From: Pseudobutyrivibrio sp. YE44
GTDB taxonomy: Bacteria; Bacillota; Clostridia; Lachnospirales; Lachnospiraceae
DNA length: 64,000 nucleotides
Direction: 5' to 3'
Assembly: GCF_900104335.1 (NCBI RefSeq)
Contig: NZ_FMXT01000002.1
Location: 1-64,000, forward strand
The notes under the pieces were generated by a model, which saw nothing but the letters and a program-made list of their open reading frames with translations, did no database searches and had not been told where the DNA came from. Positions 1 to 7,633 of the stretch are shown here, in pieces. How positions within the stretch are numbered: position 1 is the first letter of the stretch; every line of letters starts with the position of its first letter. Both the position numbers and the translations under genes were made by a program.

Positions 1-1
1 C

Positions 2-1126
2 ATTCGTGCTAAACCATTTGAAATCCATCATAACCTGGATGAATTACATTCATTGGCGCTATATATAAAAAGTACTAATGAACAGCCTATTATTTTGATG
101 GAGCCTACTAGTCACTATCATTATCCCATCTTAAAAGTCTTTCAAGAAGAACAACTTCCAGTATGCTTAATCAATCCGTACTTAATGAAAAAGTATGGTG
201 ATAATGAAATACGAAAAGCTAAGACAGATAAAAAAAATGCACTTCGTATTGCTCAGTATGCACTCGAAAAGGCTTATTCATTGACTCCATATGAATCAGC
301 TGAACAAAAATATGATGATTTAAGATTTCTTTCGAGACAATACAAACAAAGAATATCTACATTAACTGTCGCTAAAGTTCAGCTACAAAATCTTCTTGAT
401 GAAACAATGCCTGGAATTACATCTATTCTCCCTCTTAAGAGCCGAGATCCAGAAAACTGTGTACTCTTGAGATTTATCAAACGATTCAAATCATTTGATG
501 TAATCCGAAAGATGGGAAAAACAAGATTCTTAGAGAGCTATAAAGTATTAGTCAAAAAAACTACTGACCGATATGCTCTGTCCAAAGGTCTTGCAATCTA
601 TGAATTAGTAATAAATAGTGTAACCACTAGAGGCGAGAATCCACTATCATCTATTGTCCAAGAACAATGCGTTGACCTTGTTTCAACCGCTCAAACAGCA
701 GCTGATGAAATCAACCTACAAATGAGAATCATTGCAGAAACTATTCCAGAATATAAAATCCTGCATGATATGCCTGGCGTTGGCGATAGATTAGGTCCAA
801 TCATTCTTGCAGAAATAGGAGATATTCGGCGCTTCCATAGTGGAAAAGCCTTAAATGCCTATGCAGGAAATGATGCCCCGCCATATCAATCTGGGCAATT
901 CGAGAGCCGAAATCGTCACATCTCTAAACGTGGCAATCCGGCTCTACGAAAAGCTTGTTTTGAGGTTATGCAAGCTCTCAAACTATCCAAACCTCAAAAC
1001 GACCCTGTCTATCTTTTCATGATAAAGAAAGAACAGGAAGGAAAGCCTTATAACGTAGCAAAAATGGCCGCCGTTAATAAGTTCCTCAGAATTTACTACG
1101 CTCGTGCTATGGAGCTATACAAGTAA
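2..1126 (+). CDS. IS110-family transposase (5' end outside window)
   Basis: Mobile-element recombinase. The reading frame is open to the left edge, so the N-terminus, with the first catalytic Asp of the RuvC-like DEDD domain, is missing; about 374 codons remain of a usual ~400. Visible motifs are the MEP[T]SHYHYP segment carrying the catalytic Glu, the KTDKKNA segment where the family has K-T/N-D-x-x-D-A, and the C-terminal Transposase_20 domain with a helix-hairpin-helix region (MPGVGDRLGP) and the AGNDAPPYQSG segment that holds the catalytic Ser. The second Asp of the DxxD pair is Asn here, which could reduce activity. IS110 elements carry a structured bridge RNA in a non-coding end; for the IS110 group it lies 5' of the gene and would be outside this window. 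An internal TTG at 53 is not the true start. Confidence 0.88.
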   Translation: MRAKPFEIHHNLDELHSLALYIKSTNEQPIILMEPTSHYHYPILKVFQEEQLPVCLINPYLMKKYGDNEIRKAKTDKKNALRIAQYALEKAYSLTPYESAEQKYDDLRFLSRQYKQRISTLTVAKVQLQNLLDETMPGITSILPLKSRDPENCVLLRFIKRFKSFDVIRKMGKTRFLESYKVLVKKTTDRYALSKGLAIYELVINSVTTRGENPLSSIVQEQCVDLVSTAQTAADEINLQMRIIAETIPEYKILHDMPGVGDRLGPIILAEIGDIRRFHSGKALNAYAGNDAPPYQSGQFESRNRHISKRGNPALRKACFEVMQALKLSKPQNDPVYLFMIKKEQEGKPYNVAKMAAVNKFLRIYYARAMELYK

Positions 1127-1149
1127 ATTCAATATCTTAATTATAAACT

Positions 1150-1197
1150 CATGATAATGACCTGCATAGGCAGGCCTTATTAAAGTCATGCTTTTTT
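1150..1197 (+). terminator. Terminator after the IS110 transposase
   Basis: A stem CATGA/TCATG encloses a second stem CCTGC-ATA-GGCAGG and is followed by CTTTTTT. It starts 24 bases after the transposase stop codon. The rest of the stretch up to 1312 is AT-rich and presumably contains the IS right end; no clear boundary or repeat could be fixed from one copy. Confidence 0.6.
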
Positions 1198-1312
1198 CAA
1201 AAACTTGAACATATATTTATCATAAAAAAATCATTGACATACATTAGCAAGATTTGTCAATTTCACTGTCTTCTATTATAACTAATCCTCATACATCAAG
1301 AAATACCAAATC

Positions 1313-1648
1313 CTATATTAATCCCGCTATTCTCTGTTTCAGTACCCAGACAACATCCTCCTTATCTTTATCTCCAAGCTGATCAAAGATTCGATACAAA
1401 GAAATGTATCTATTAAATAAGATTTGTTCTTCAGATTGCTCTACATATTCTTCTAATAGAAGTTCTCGGACATCCACTTGGTAGATTCTAGAAAACTGAA
1501 TAATCTCATCTGATGTTACCTGGCGTTCATTTGCTTCAATAGCTCTCAATGTTCTATCCGAGATATGCATATATTTAGCTGCTTCACTCTGAGAAAATCC
1601 TCGTTCTTCTCTTATCACTTTTAATTGATTTGCTGTAAATCGATTCAT
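1313..1648 (-). CDS. XRE-family HTH transcriptional regulator
   Basis: Small DNA-binding protein of about 111 residues. Residues ~5-60 form a Cro/CI-type HTH (LKVIREERGFSQSEAAKYM, then a recognition helix around RTLRAIEANER); the remaining ~50 residues have no recognised domain but resemble a short helical dimerisation tail (LFNRYISLYRIFDQL). The start at 1648 is preferred because a perfect AGGAGGT-type site (acctcc on the + strand, 1655-1660) lies 6 bases upstream; an upstream in-frame start would place that site inside the gene. It stands alone between an IS element and ppdK and has repeats upstream that could be its own operators. Target unknown. Confidence 0.8.
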   Translation of the reverse strand: MNRFTANQLKVIREERGFSQSEAAKYMHISDRTLRAIEANERQVTSDEIIQFSRIYQVDVRELLLEEYVEQSEEQILFNRYISLYRIFDQLGDKDKEDVVWVLKQRIAGLI

Positions 1649-1664
1649 ACCAAAACCTCCGACC

Positions 1665-1779
1665 ACCGGAAGAAATCCTCCGGTTTTGAAAAAATCACCT
1701 TATTTTTCATGTCCTATTTTGAATAAATTTTAAAAATAAAAGTCCTATTTTGAAAGAATGGGACTTCAAAAATAGGACT
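1665..1779. promoter_or_regulatory. Repeats upstream of the XRE regulator, possible operators
   Basis: The 13-mer GTCCTATTTTGAA occurs twice in direct orientation (1711-1723, 1742-1754) and once inverted with one extra A (1765-1778). The last two form a hairpin. Nearer the gene, ACCGGA (1665-1670) and TCCGGT (1679-1684) form a 6-bp inverted repeat. All lie within 130 bases upstream of the regulator start, so autoregulation is a reasonable inference; no convincing -35/-10 pair was found. Confidence 0.45.
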
Positions 1780-1802
1780 GTTACTACCACACTTTTTTAC
1801 AT

Positions 1803-1834
1803 AAAAAATGTAGAGAGCCTTTCGACTCTCTACA
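1803..1834 (-). terminator. Rho-independent terminator of ppdK
   Basis: A perfect 9-bp stem TGTAGAGAG/CTCTCTACA (1809-1817, 1826-1834) with an 8-base loop is followed on the minus strand by a run of six T. It lies 123 bases after the ppdK stop codon. Confidence 0.8.
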
Positions 1835-1956
1835 CTATAAATGCCTTTATTACAAGGTTTTTCGAGGTTTTGATTTTTCGATTTTTGCCTAAAAAACTAG
1901 GAAAATCGAGGTTCATCCGCTCGTGTTTTATCTTCCAAAAAGTAGATTTCTAAATA

Positions 1957-4593
1957 CTACTTGTTAGCAATAGCAGCCTGTGCTGCAGCAAGTCTAGCGA
2001 TTGGTACTCTGAATGGAGAGCATGATACATAGTCAAGACCAATCTTGTGGCAGAACTCTACTGAAGATGGGTCTCCACCGTGCTCACCGCAGATACCTAC
2101 GTGAAGCTTTGGATTTACTGGCTTACCAAGCTTAATAGCTGTCTCCATAAGCTTACCAACACCTGTCTGGTCAAGCTTAGCAAATGGATCGTTCTCGAAG
2201 ATCTTTGTGTCATAGTAAGCATTTAAGAACTTACCTGCATCATCACGAGAGAAACCAAATGTCATCTGTGTAAGGTCGTTTGTACCGAAGCAGAAGAAAT
2301 CAGCCTCTGAAGCGATCTCATCAGCTGTAAGAGCAGCTCGTGGGATTTCGATCATTGTACCAACTTCGTACTCAAGCTTAGCGCCTGCAGCTGCGATTTC
2401 AGCATCAGCTGTCTCTACAACTACCTGCTTAACGTACTTAAGCTCCTTAACCTCACATACAAGTGGGATCATGATTTCAGGCTTAACATTCCAATCTGGA
2501 TGAGCCTTCTGTACTTCAAGTGCTGCACGGATAACAGCCTTTGTCTGCATCTTAGCAATTGAAGGATATGTAACTGCAAGACGGCATCCTCTGTGACCCA
2601 TCATTGGGTTGAACTCGTGGAGTGACTCGCAGATGTTCTTGATTTCTTCTACTGACTTATTCTTAGCCTTTGCAAGCTTCTCGATATCAGCATCCTCTGT
2701 AGGAACGAACTCGTGAAGTGGTGGATCAAGGAATCTGATTGTAACTGGGCATCCCTCAAGTGCTTCGTAAAGAGCCTTGAAGTCTCCCTGCTGGTAAGGA
2801 AGAATCTTCTCAAGAGCAACTTCTCTCTCTTCCTCTGTATCTGAGCAGATCATCTCACGGAATGCTGCAATTCTGTCAGCCTCGAAGAACATGTGCTCTG
2901 TACGGCAAAGACCGATACCTTCTGCACCAAGCTCTCTAGCCTTCTTAGCATCAGCTGGAGTATCTGCATTTGTTCTAACCTTAAGCTTTCTGAACTCATC
3001 AGCCCAAGCCATTACACGACCGAACTCGCCAGCGATAACAGCGTCAACTGTTGGGATGATACCAGCGTAGATGTTACCTGTTGTACCATCGATAGAGATT
3101 TCAGAACCCTCTGTAAATGTTGCGCCTGCAAGAGTGAACTTCTTGTTCTCCTCGTCCATGTTGATGTCGCCACAACCAGAAACGCAGCATGTACCCATAC
3201 CACGAGCAACTACTGCAGCGTGTGATGTCATACCACCACGAACTGTAAGGATACCCTGTGCAGCCTTCATACCTGTGATATCTTCTGGAGATGTCTCAAG
3301 ACGTACAAGAACTACCTTCTCACCTCTAGCAGCCCATGCCTCAGCATCGTCTGCTGTAAATACAACCTTACCACATGCAGCACCTGGAGAAGCGCCAAGA
3401 CCCTTTCCAAGTGGAGTTGCAGCCTTAAGAGCAGCAGCCTCGAACTGTGGATGAAGAAGTGTATCAAGGTTACGTGGGTCGATCATTGCTACAGCCTCTT
3501 CTGGAGTCTTGTGTCCCTCATCAACAAGGTCGCAAGCAATCTTAAGAGCAGCTGGAGCTGTTCTCTTACCGTTACGGCACTGGAGCATGTAAAGCTTCTT
3601 GTTCTCTACTGTGAACTCCATATCCTGCATATCATGGTAGTGATTCTCAAGAGTCTCACATACCTTGATGAACTCTGCGTATGCCTCTGGGAACTCCTTC
3701 TCCATCTGAGCGATTGGCATTGGTGTACGAACACCAGCAACTACGTCCTCGCCCTGTGCGTTGATAAGGAACTCACCCATAAGCTTGTTCTCGCCTGTAG
3801 CTGGGTCACGAGTGAATGCAACACCAGTACCAGACTCATTGTTTAAGTTACCGAATACCATAGGCATTACGTTAACTGCTGTACCCCATGAATAAGGGAT
3901 ATCGTTATCTCTTCTATATACGTTAGCACGAGGATTATCCCATGAACGGAAAACAGCCTCGATAGCAAGCTTAAGCTGCTCTACTGGATCTGAAGGGAAG
4001 TCTGAACCAAGCTGATTCTTGTACTCAGCCTTGAACTGCTCAGCAAGTTCCTTAAGATCTGCTGCTGTAAGGTCAACGTCGAACTGAACACCCTTCTTTT
4101 CCTTCATCTGATCGATAAGCTGCTCGAAGTACTTCTTACCAACTTCCATAACAACATCTGAGAACATCTGAATGAAACGTCTGTAAGAATCATATACGAA
4201 ACGCTCGAAAGCTGGATCTGGGTTTCCAGCGATCATTGCTGCTACTACTTCGTCATTAAGACCAAGGTTAAGGATTGTATCCATCATACCTGGCATAGAT
4301 GCTCTTGCACCTGAACGAACTGAAACTAAAAGTGGATTCTTAAGATCGCCGAACTTCTTGCCGTTGATCTCTTCCATCTTCTTAACACCTTCCATAGCCT
4401 GAGCCATGATTTCATCATTGATTTTGCGACCATCCTCGTAGTACTGTGTACAAGCCTCTGTTGTGATTGTGAAGCCCTGAGGTACTGGAAGACCGATGCT
4501 TGTCATCTCAGCAAGGTTAGCACCCTTACCACCGAGAAGATTACGCATGCTCATGTCGCCTTCGCTAAACATATACACCCATTTGTTAGCCAT
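1957..4593 (-). CDS. ppdK: Pyruvate, phosphate dikinase
   Basis: Interconverts pyruvate, ATP and phosphate with PEP, AMP and pyrophosphate; cytoplasmic, a glycolytic or gluconeogenic enzyme in pyrophosphate-using anaerobes. About 878 residues, the normal family length. Order of domains: N-terminal ATP-grasp (KGANLAEM near residue 25; SVRSGARASMPGMMDT near 100), central swivelling phosphohistidine domain with the catalytic His at about residue 457 in GGMTSHAAVVARGMG, and C-terminal PEP/pyruvate TIM barrel (GLCRTEHMFF, MIPLVCEVKE, FGTNDLTQMTFGFSRDD, GICGEHGGDP). The start at 4593 follows AGGAGG by 8 bases; a start 30 bases upstream is less likely. Monocistronic, with its own terminator. Confidence 0.97.
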   Translation of the reverse strand: MANKWVYMFSEGDMSMRNLLGGKGANLAEMTSIGLPVPQGFTITTEACTQYYEDGRKINDEIMAQAMEGVKKMEEINGKKFGDLKNPLLVSVRSGARASMPGMMDTILNLGLNDEVVAAMIAGNPDPAFERFVYDSYRRFIQMFSDVVMEVGKKYFEQLIDQMKEKKGVQFDVDLTAADLKELAEQFKAEYKNQLGSDFPSDPVEQLKLAIEAVFRSWDNPRANVYRRDNDIPYSWGTAVNVMPMVFGNLNNESGTGVAFTRDPATGENKLMGEFLINAQGEDVVAGVRTPMPIAQMEKEFPEAYAEFIKVCETLENHYHDMQDMEFTVENKKLYMLQCRNGKRTAPAALKIACDLVDEGHKTPEEAVAMIDPRNLDTLLHPQFEAAALKAATPLGKGLGASPGAACGKVVFTADDAEAWAARGEKVVLVRLETSPEDITGMKAAQGILTVRGGMTSHAAVVARGMGTCCVSGCGDINMDEENKKFTLAGATFTEGSEISIDGTTGNIYAGIIPTVDAVIAGEFGRVMAWADEFRKLKVRTNADTPADAKKARELGAEGIGLCRTEHMFFEADRIAAFREMICSDTEEEREVALEKILPYQQGDFKALYEALEGCPVTIRFLDPPLHEFVPTEDADIEKLAKAKNKSVEEIKNICESLHEFNPMMGHRGCRLAVTYPSIAKMQTKAVIRAALEVQKAHPDWNVKPEIMIPLVCEVKELKYVKQVVVETADAEIAAAGAKLEYEVGTMIEIPRAALTADEIASEADFFCFGTNDLTQMTFGFSRDDAGKFLNAYYDTKIFENDPFAKLDQTGVGKLMETAIKLGKPVNPKLHVGICGEHGGDPSSVEFCHKIGLDYVSCSPFRVPIARLAAAQAAIANK

Positions 4594-4724
4594 TTTGATA
4601 ATCCTCCTAAAATTAAATAACATTATTCTTTTCGGGCCCTCTGTGATACGGGGTTCAGAGAGTCCTTAACTATTTAAACACAAATTGTACACATATTCAA
4701 ACAATACGGGGTTGTAATAACTAC

Positions 4725-4773
4725 AGAAAAACAGCGGCCATTTTTGTGCAAAATTATCACAAAAATAACCGCT
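4725..4773 (-). terminator. Terminator of the accessory Sec operon
   Basis: A long stem on the minus strand pairs AGCGG..ATTTTTGTG with CACAAAAAT..CCGCT (4733-4773) and is followed by GTTTTTC. It lies 28 bases after the gtfB stop codon. The rest of 4594-4801 is the AT-rich upstream region of ppdK; no convincing promoter was fixed there. Confidence 0.75.
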
Positions 4774-4801
4774 ATTTACATAAATCCTCTACATAATTCA
4801 C

Positions 4802-6151
4802 TTATATCACTTTGTAATCCGCCACACTAGCGGTTAACCCGTCCATTCGCTGCCTCTCCAGTGCTGCCTCCAAGGCCTCCTTATTACTTACCAAACTCTT
4901 TAATCTGTCTATCAGATTTTGATAGTCTTTTATGTCAAAAATATTCTCTCGAGAAGTGTATTCCGGACCATGACTAGTTTCGGAAAAAGCAAGTATCAAT
5001 TGATTGTGAATGAATGCCGTTCTTGTTGCCTCCACAATCTCTCCCTCATGATTAATATCCAGGAAGAAATCACACTGAATAAACAATCGTTCCAAGGTGG
5101 CCGCCTTAATATTTGGATACATTATGACATTCTCATACTTTTCATGTGCTAAAAGCTGTCCCGACATTTCTGTAAGGGCTGTAACATGAAACTTAACTTC
5201 AGGAACAGCGGTGAGAATCTCCTTTAGCTTTTCCACATTTTCTGTATTGGTACAAATCAAGGCTTCAGGCTTTCCATGGTTCTGTTTTTTGAAGGAGTAT
5301 ATAAATCCTAATTCTGTAACCATATCCTTAGGAACCTTCAATGCCATAAGGGCTTCATAGGATGGACGATTTTGGACTATCACCCTGCTGCATCTGCTAG
5401 CTCTATTCTGTAAAATAACCTGCATATTTCCAGGTACAGTTCCTCTTGTTTGCTCCTGCCAAAACAGAATATCCTTTTTTCCTTCCGTAGCTGGCAAAGA
5501 ATTGGAAACAAAAAACGGAACCGACAGAGAATTGAAATATATCGGACAGCTTACCCAACCCATATATCTAATAAAAAAGCTAACGAAATCTGTTCTGCTC
5601 TTGAATATTTGATGGGTACCTTCCCAGTCTAAAATAATATCTCCAGTAACAAAGTTTTCTACAACCACCTCTTGGCCTCTGCTGTTAAAATAGGCCTTTG
5701 TCACTTTTTTAGAATCTTTATTAAAGGCTGTTTTCGCATATAAAGCTCCATATTTGTTATAGTGCTCCGTTATTCTCACATTACCATCTTCATCAAGGAA
5801 ATCCACCAGGCTCACTAACCTCTTGTGAGTAGGAGGCTGAAAGAAAATCCGCCCCCTTTCTTTCCCCTTGTCCTTAATGAGTCCACTGGTGTTATTTGCA
5901 CTTATTTCCCAATAATCAGGCACCTTTATCTGATTGAAATACAGTGGCTTGCCTGGACAGCTACCATCATCAAAGTCTCCAAGGAAATACTCAAATACAT
6001 TTGTCACATCCTCTGGGAGAAATCCGTCATCGTTAATTACAACGCAGTGACAATTACGTCCAGCATTTTTAAATGAGTCAAAAAGGTCCAGACTTCCTCT
6101 GTTAAAGTAATCAAATAATAAAACTACTTCTCCTCCACTAGATTTTTCCAT
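4802..6151 (-). CDS. gtfB: Accessory Sec glycosyltransferase co-factor GtfB
   Basis: Non-catalytic partner of GtfA in the O-GlcNAc-transferase that glycosylates the substrate of the accessory Sec system in the cytoplasm; in streptococci GtfB binds acceptor and stabilises GtfA. About 449 residues, usual length. The N-terminal VVLLFDYFNRGS and VVINDDGFLPEDVTNVFEYF segments match the family; residues ~95-170 contain the beta-meander add-on (EHYNKYGALYAKTAFN, KAYFNSRGQEVVVE), followed by a GT-B-like C-terminal half. Last gene of the operon; it overlaps gtfA by 28 bases. The ATG at 6151 has GGTGGAGG 5 bases upstream, supporting this start. Confidence 0.85.
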   Translation of the reverse strand: MEKSSGGEVVLLFDYFNRGSLDLFDSFKNAGRNCHCVVINDDGFLPEDVTNVFEYFLGDFDDGSCPGKPLYFNQIKVPDYWEISANNTSGLIKDKGKERGRIFFQPPTHKRLVSLVDFLDEDGNVRITEHYNKYGALYAKTAFNKDSKKVTKAYFNSRGQEVVVENFVTGDIILDWEGTHQIFKSRTDFVSFFIRYMGWVSCPIYFNSLSVPFFVSNSLPATEGKKDILFWQEQTRGTVPGNMQVILQNRASRCSRVIVQNRPSYEALMALKVPKDMVTELGFIYSFKKQNHGKPEALICTNTENVEKLKEILTAVPEVKFHVTALTEMSGQLLAHEKYENVIMYPNIKAATLERLFIQCDFFLDINHEGEIVEATRTAFIHNQLILAFSETSHGPEYTSRENIFDIKDYQNLIDRLKSLVSNKEALEAALERQRMDGLTASVADYKVI

Positions 6152-7620
6152 TTTGCCTCCACCTCACTCTTAAGATAGCCTTTCGCCTTCTTGTAAGAAT
6201 GATCGCTAAACTCTACAATATTGTCTTCAAGACAAAGCTTTTTTATAGCATTTACCATTCGCTCCTGTCGTCTTCCACGTTCCATTCCAATTGCGTATGG
6301 CAGCCTATATCCATTCTTTCCCTCATCAATAAAATTCTGATTTCCATATCGAACATCAAATCCGATGATAGGAAGTCCAGAGCCAATAGCCTCCATCAAG
6401 GTCAAACCGAAGCCCTCGCTAGTGGAAGCAGAAAGGTATGCCTCGTAATTCTGATAAAGCTCTGTTAAATCATGTTGCCCCATCAATCGTATATAGTCTT
6501 TCGCATTAAGCTTTTCGATTTGCTCCTTCAGGCTTTTTTCTGCACCACCCTTTCCGTAAATATCCAGTGTAATATCTGGAATATCTTCATGTGCCTTCGC
6601 CACTGCAGCCACAAGCCAATCCACATGCTTTTCAGTTGCAAGTCTTGAGGCGGTAATAAAGGAATGTTTCTTCCTTGGTTCACCGGGTTCCTTAAGTTCT
6701 TGCAGGCTTCCAACGGGTATCGTATATACGGTAGGACTTGCATCTAAATACTTTTCAAATTGATAAATCAAAAGCTTTCTTTGATCTTCCGTTGCCGTTA
6801 TATAAAAGTCTATATGCTCATGCATTGAGAAGGTATACTCATAAAAATTATTCCAAAGGATGTAGTTCTCATCTGTAGCACCCTCACTGAAATGATCAGC
6901 GTGAATAACCACACCCACCCTGGCATCACCTGCATTCTCAAGGATGGCCTGTCCTTGACCTGTTGACCTGTCTATTATGATAATGTCATCTTTTGTAGGC
7001 TTTAAAAGTGCTGTCATATAGCCAATCAGCTCTTCCTTTGAACATATTATCTTGTCTGGAAATTTGTAGAGTACTGCCTCCCCATCGATTATTTCTTCAT
7101 AGGCAGCTGAGCCATCTCTGTTAAAATACCTTCTCTGATAAAGATGAGCCCGACCATCTAATGGCGCATAGTATTCGCTAAACACTCTGCCGCTCATAAA
7201 ATAATCTTTTCTCACCAAATATCCTGCTGAGACCATTTCAACGCGATGTATAAAATCCTCCTCCGTATTTACGAAGTAGATTCTATAAAAATTGTTTTCT
7301 CCCTCAAAAAGAAACTTTCCTATTTGTCCCTCTCTCTCAAAAGTATATTTCTGATTTCCAACTGCTTTTTTCAAATCCTCTAATGTGTAGCTTACAGGCT
7401 CTGGATCAAAGTCTGTGAAGAAGGTGTATAGCCATATAATCTCCTTATCCTCAAAGCCAATATTCCTTGTCATATCAATGAGATTATCTCTAGGAAACAT
7501 ATCTGTGAATATAAACTTTGCTTCTAGATTTAGGCTTCTCAAAACATTAGCTCTGTAGCTTTGGGCATACTCCACCCCAGAAGACGCCCAACCTATACCT
7601 AAGTTAAAGCTATAAATCAT
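6124..7620 (-). CDS. gtfA: Accessory Sec glycosyltransferase GtfA
   Basis: Catalytic GT-B glycosyltransferase (GT4) that adds GlcNAc to Ser/Thr of the exported adhesin. About 498 residues. The first residues (MIYSFNLGIGWASSGVEYAQ) are close to streptococcal GtfA; residues ~65-210 hold the DUF1975/beta-meander domain (YQRRYFNRDGSAAYEEIIDG); the C-terminal Rossmann domain has SRLATEKHVDWLV, DIYGKGGAEKSL and the nucleotide-sugar-binding ASTSEGFGLTLMEAIGSGLPIIG segment with the family Glu-x7-Glu pattern. GAGGTG lies 5 bases before the ATG. Thirteen bases separate it from secA2. Confidence 0.93.
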   Translation of the reverse strand: MIYSFNLGIGWASSGVEYAQSYRANVLRSLNLEAKFIFTDMFPRDNLIDMTRNIGFEDKEIIWLYTFFTDFDPEPVSYTLEDLKKAVGNQKYTFEREGQIGKFLFEGENNFYRIYFVNTEEDFIHRVEMVSAGYLVRKDYFMSGRVFSEYYAPLDGRAHLYQRRYFNRDGSAAYEEIIDGEAVLYKFPDKIICSKEELIGYMTALLKPTKDDIIIIDRSTGQGQAILENAGDARVGVVIHADHFSEGATDENYILWNNFYEYTFSMHEHIDFYITATEDQRKLLIYQFEKYLDASPTVYTIPVGSLQELKEPGEPRKKHSFITASRLATEKHVDWLVAAVAKAHEDIPDITLDIYGKGGAEKSLKEQIEKLNAKDYIRLMGQHDLTELYQNYEAYLSASTSEGFGLTLMEAIGSGLPIIGFDVRYGNQNFIDEGKNGYRLPYAIGMERGRRQERMVNAIKKLCLEDNIVEFSDHSYKKAKGYLKSEVEAKWKNLVEEK

Positions 7621-7633
7621 ACGTACACCTCGA

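Noticed and set aside
1750-1953. Open frame of 67 codons on the plus strand
   Set aside because: It runs through the hairpin repeats and the ppdK terminator, has no ribosome site and a non-protein-like composition.
2893-3846. Plus-strand open frames opposite ppdK
   Set aside because: Shadow frames of a strongly codon-biased gene; no ribosome site or known domain.
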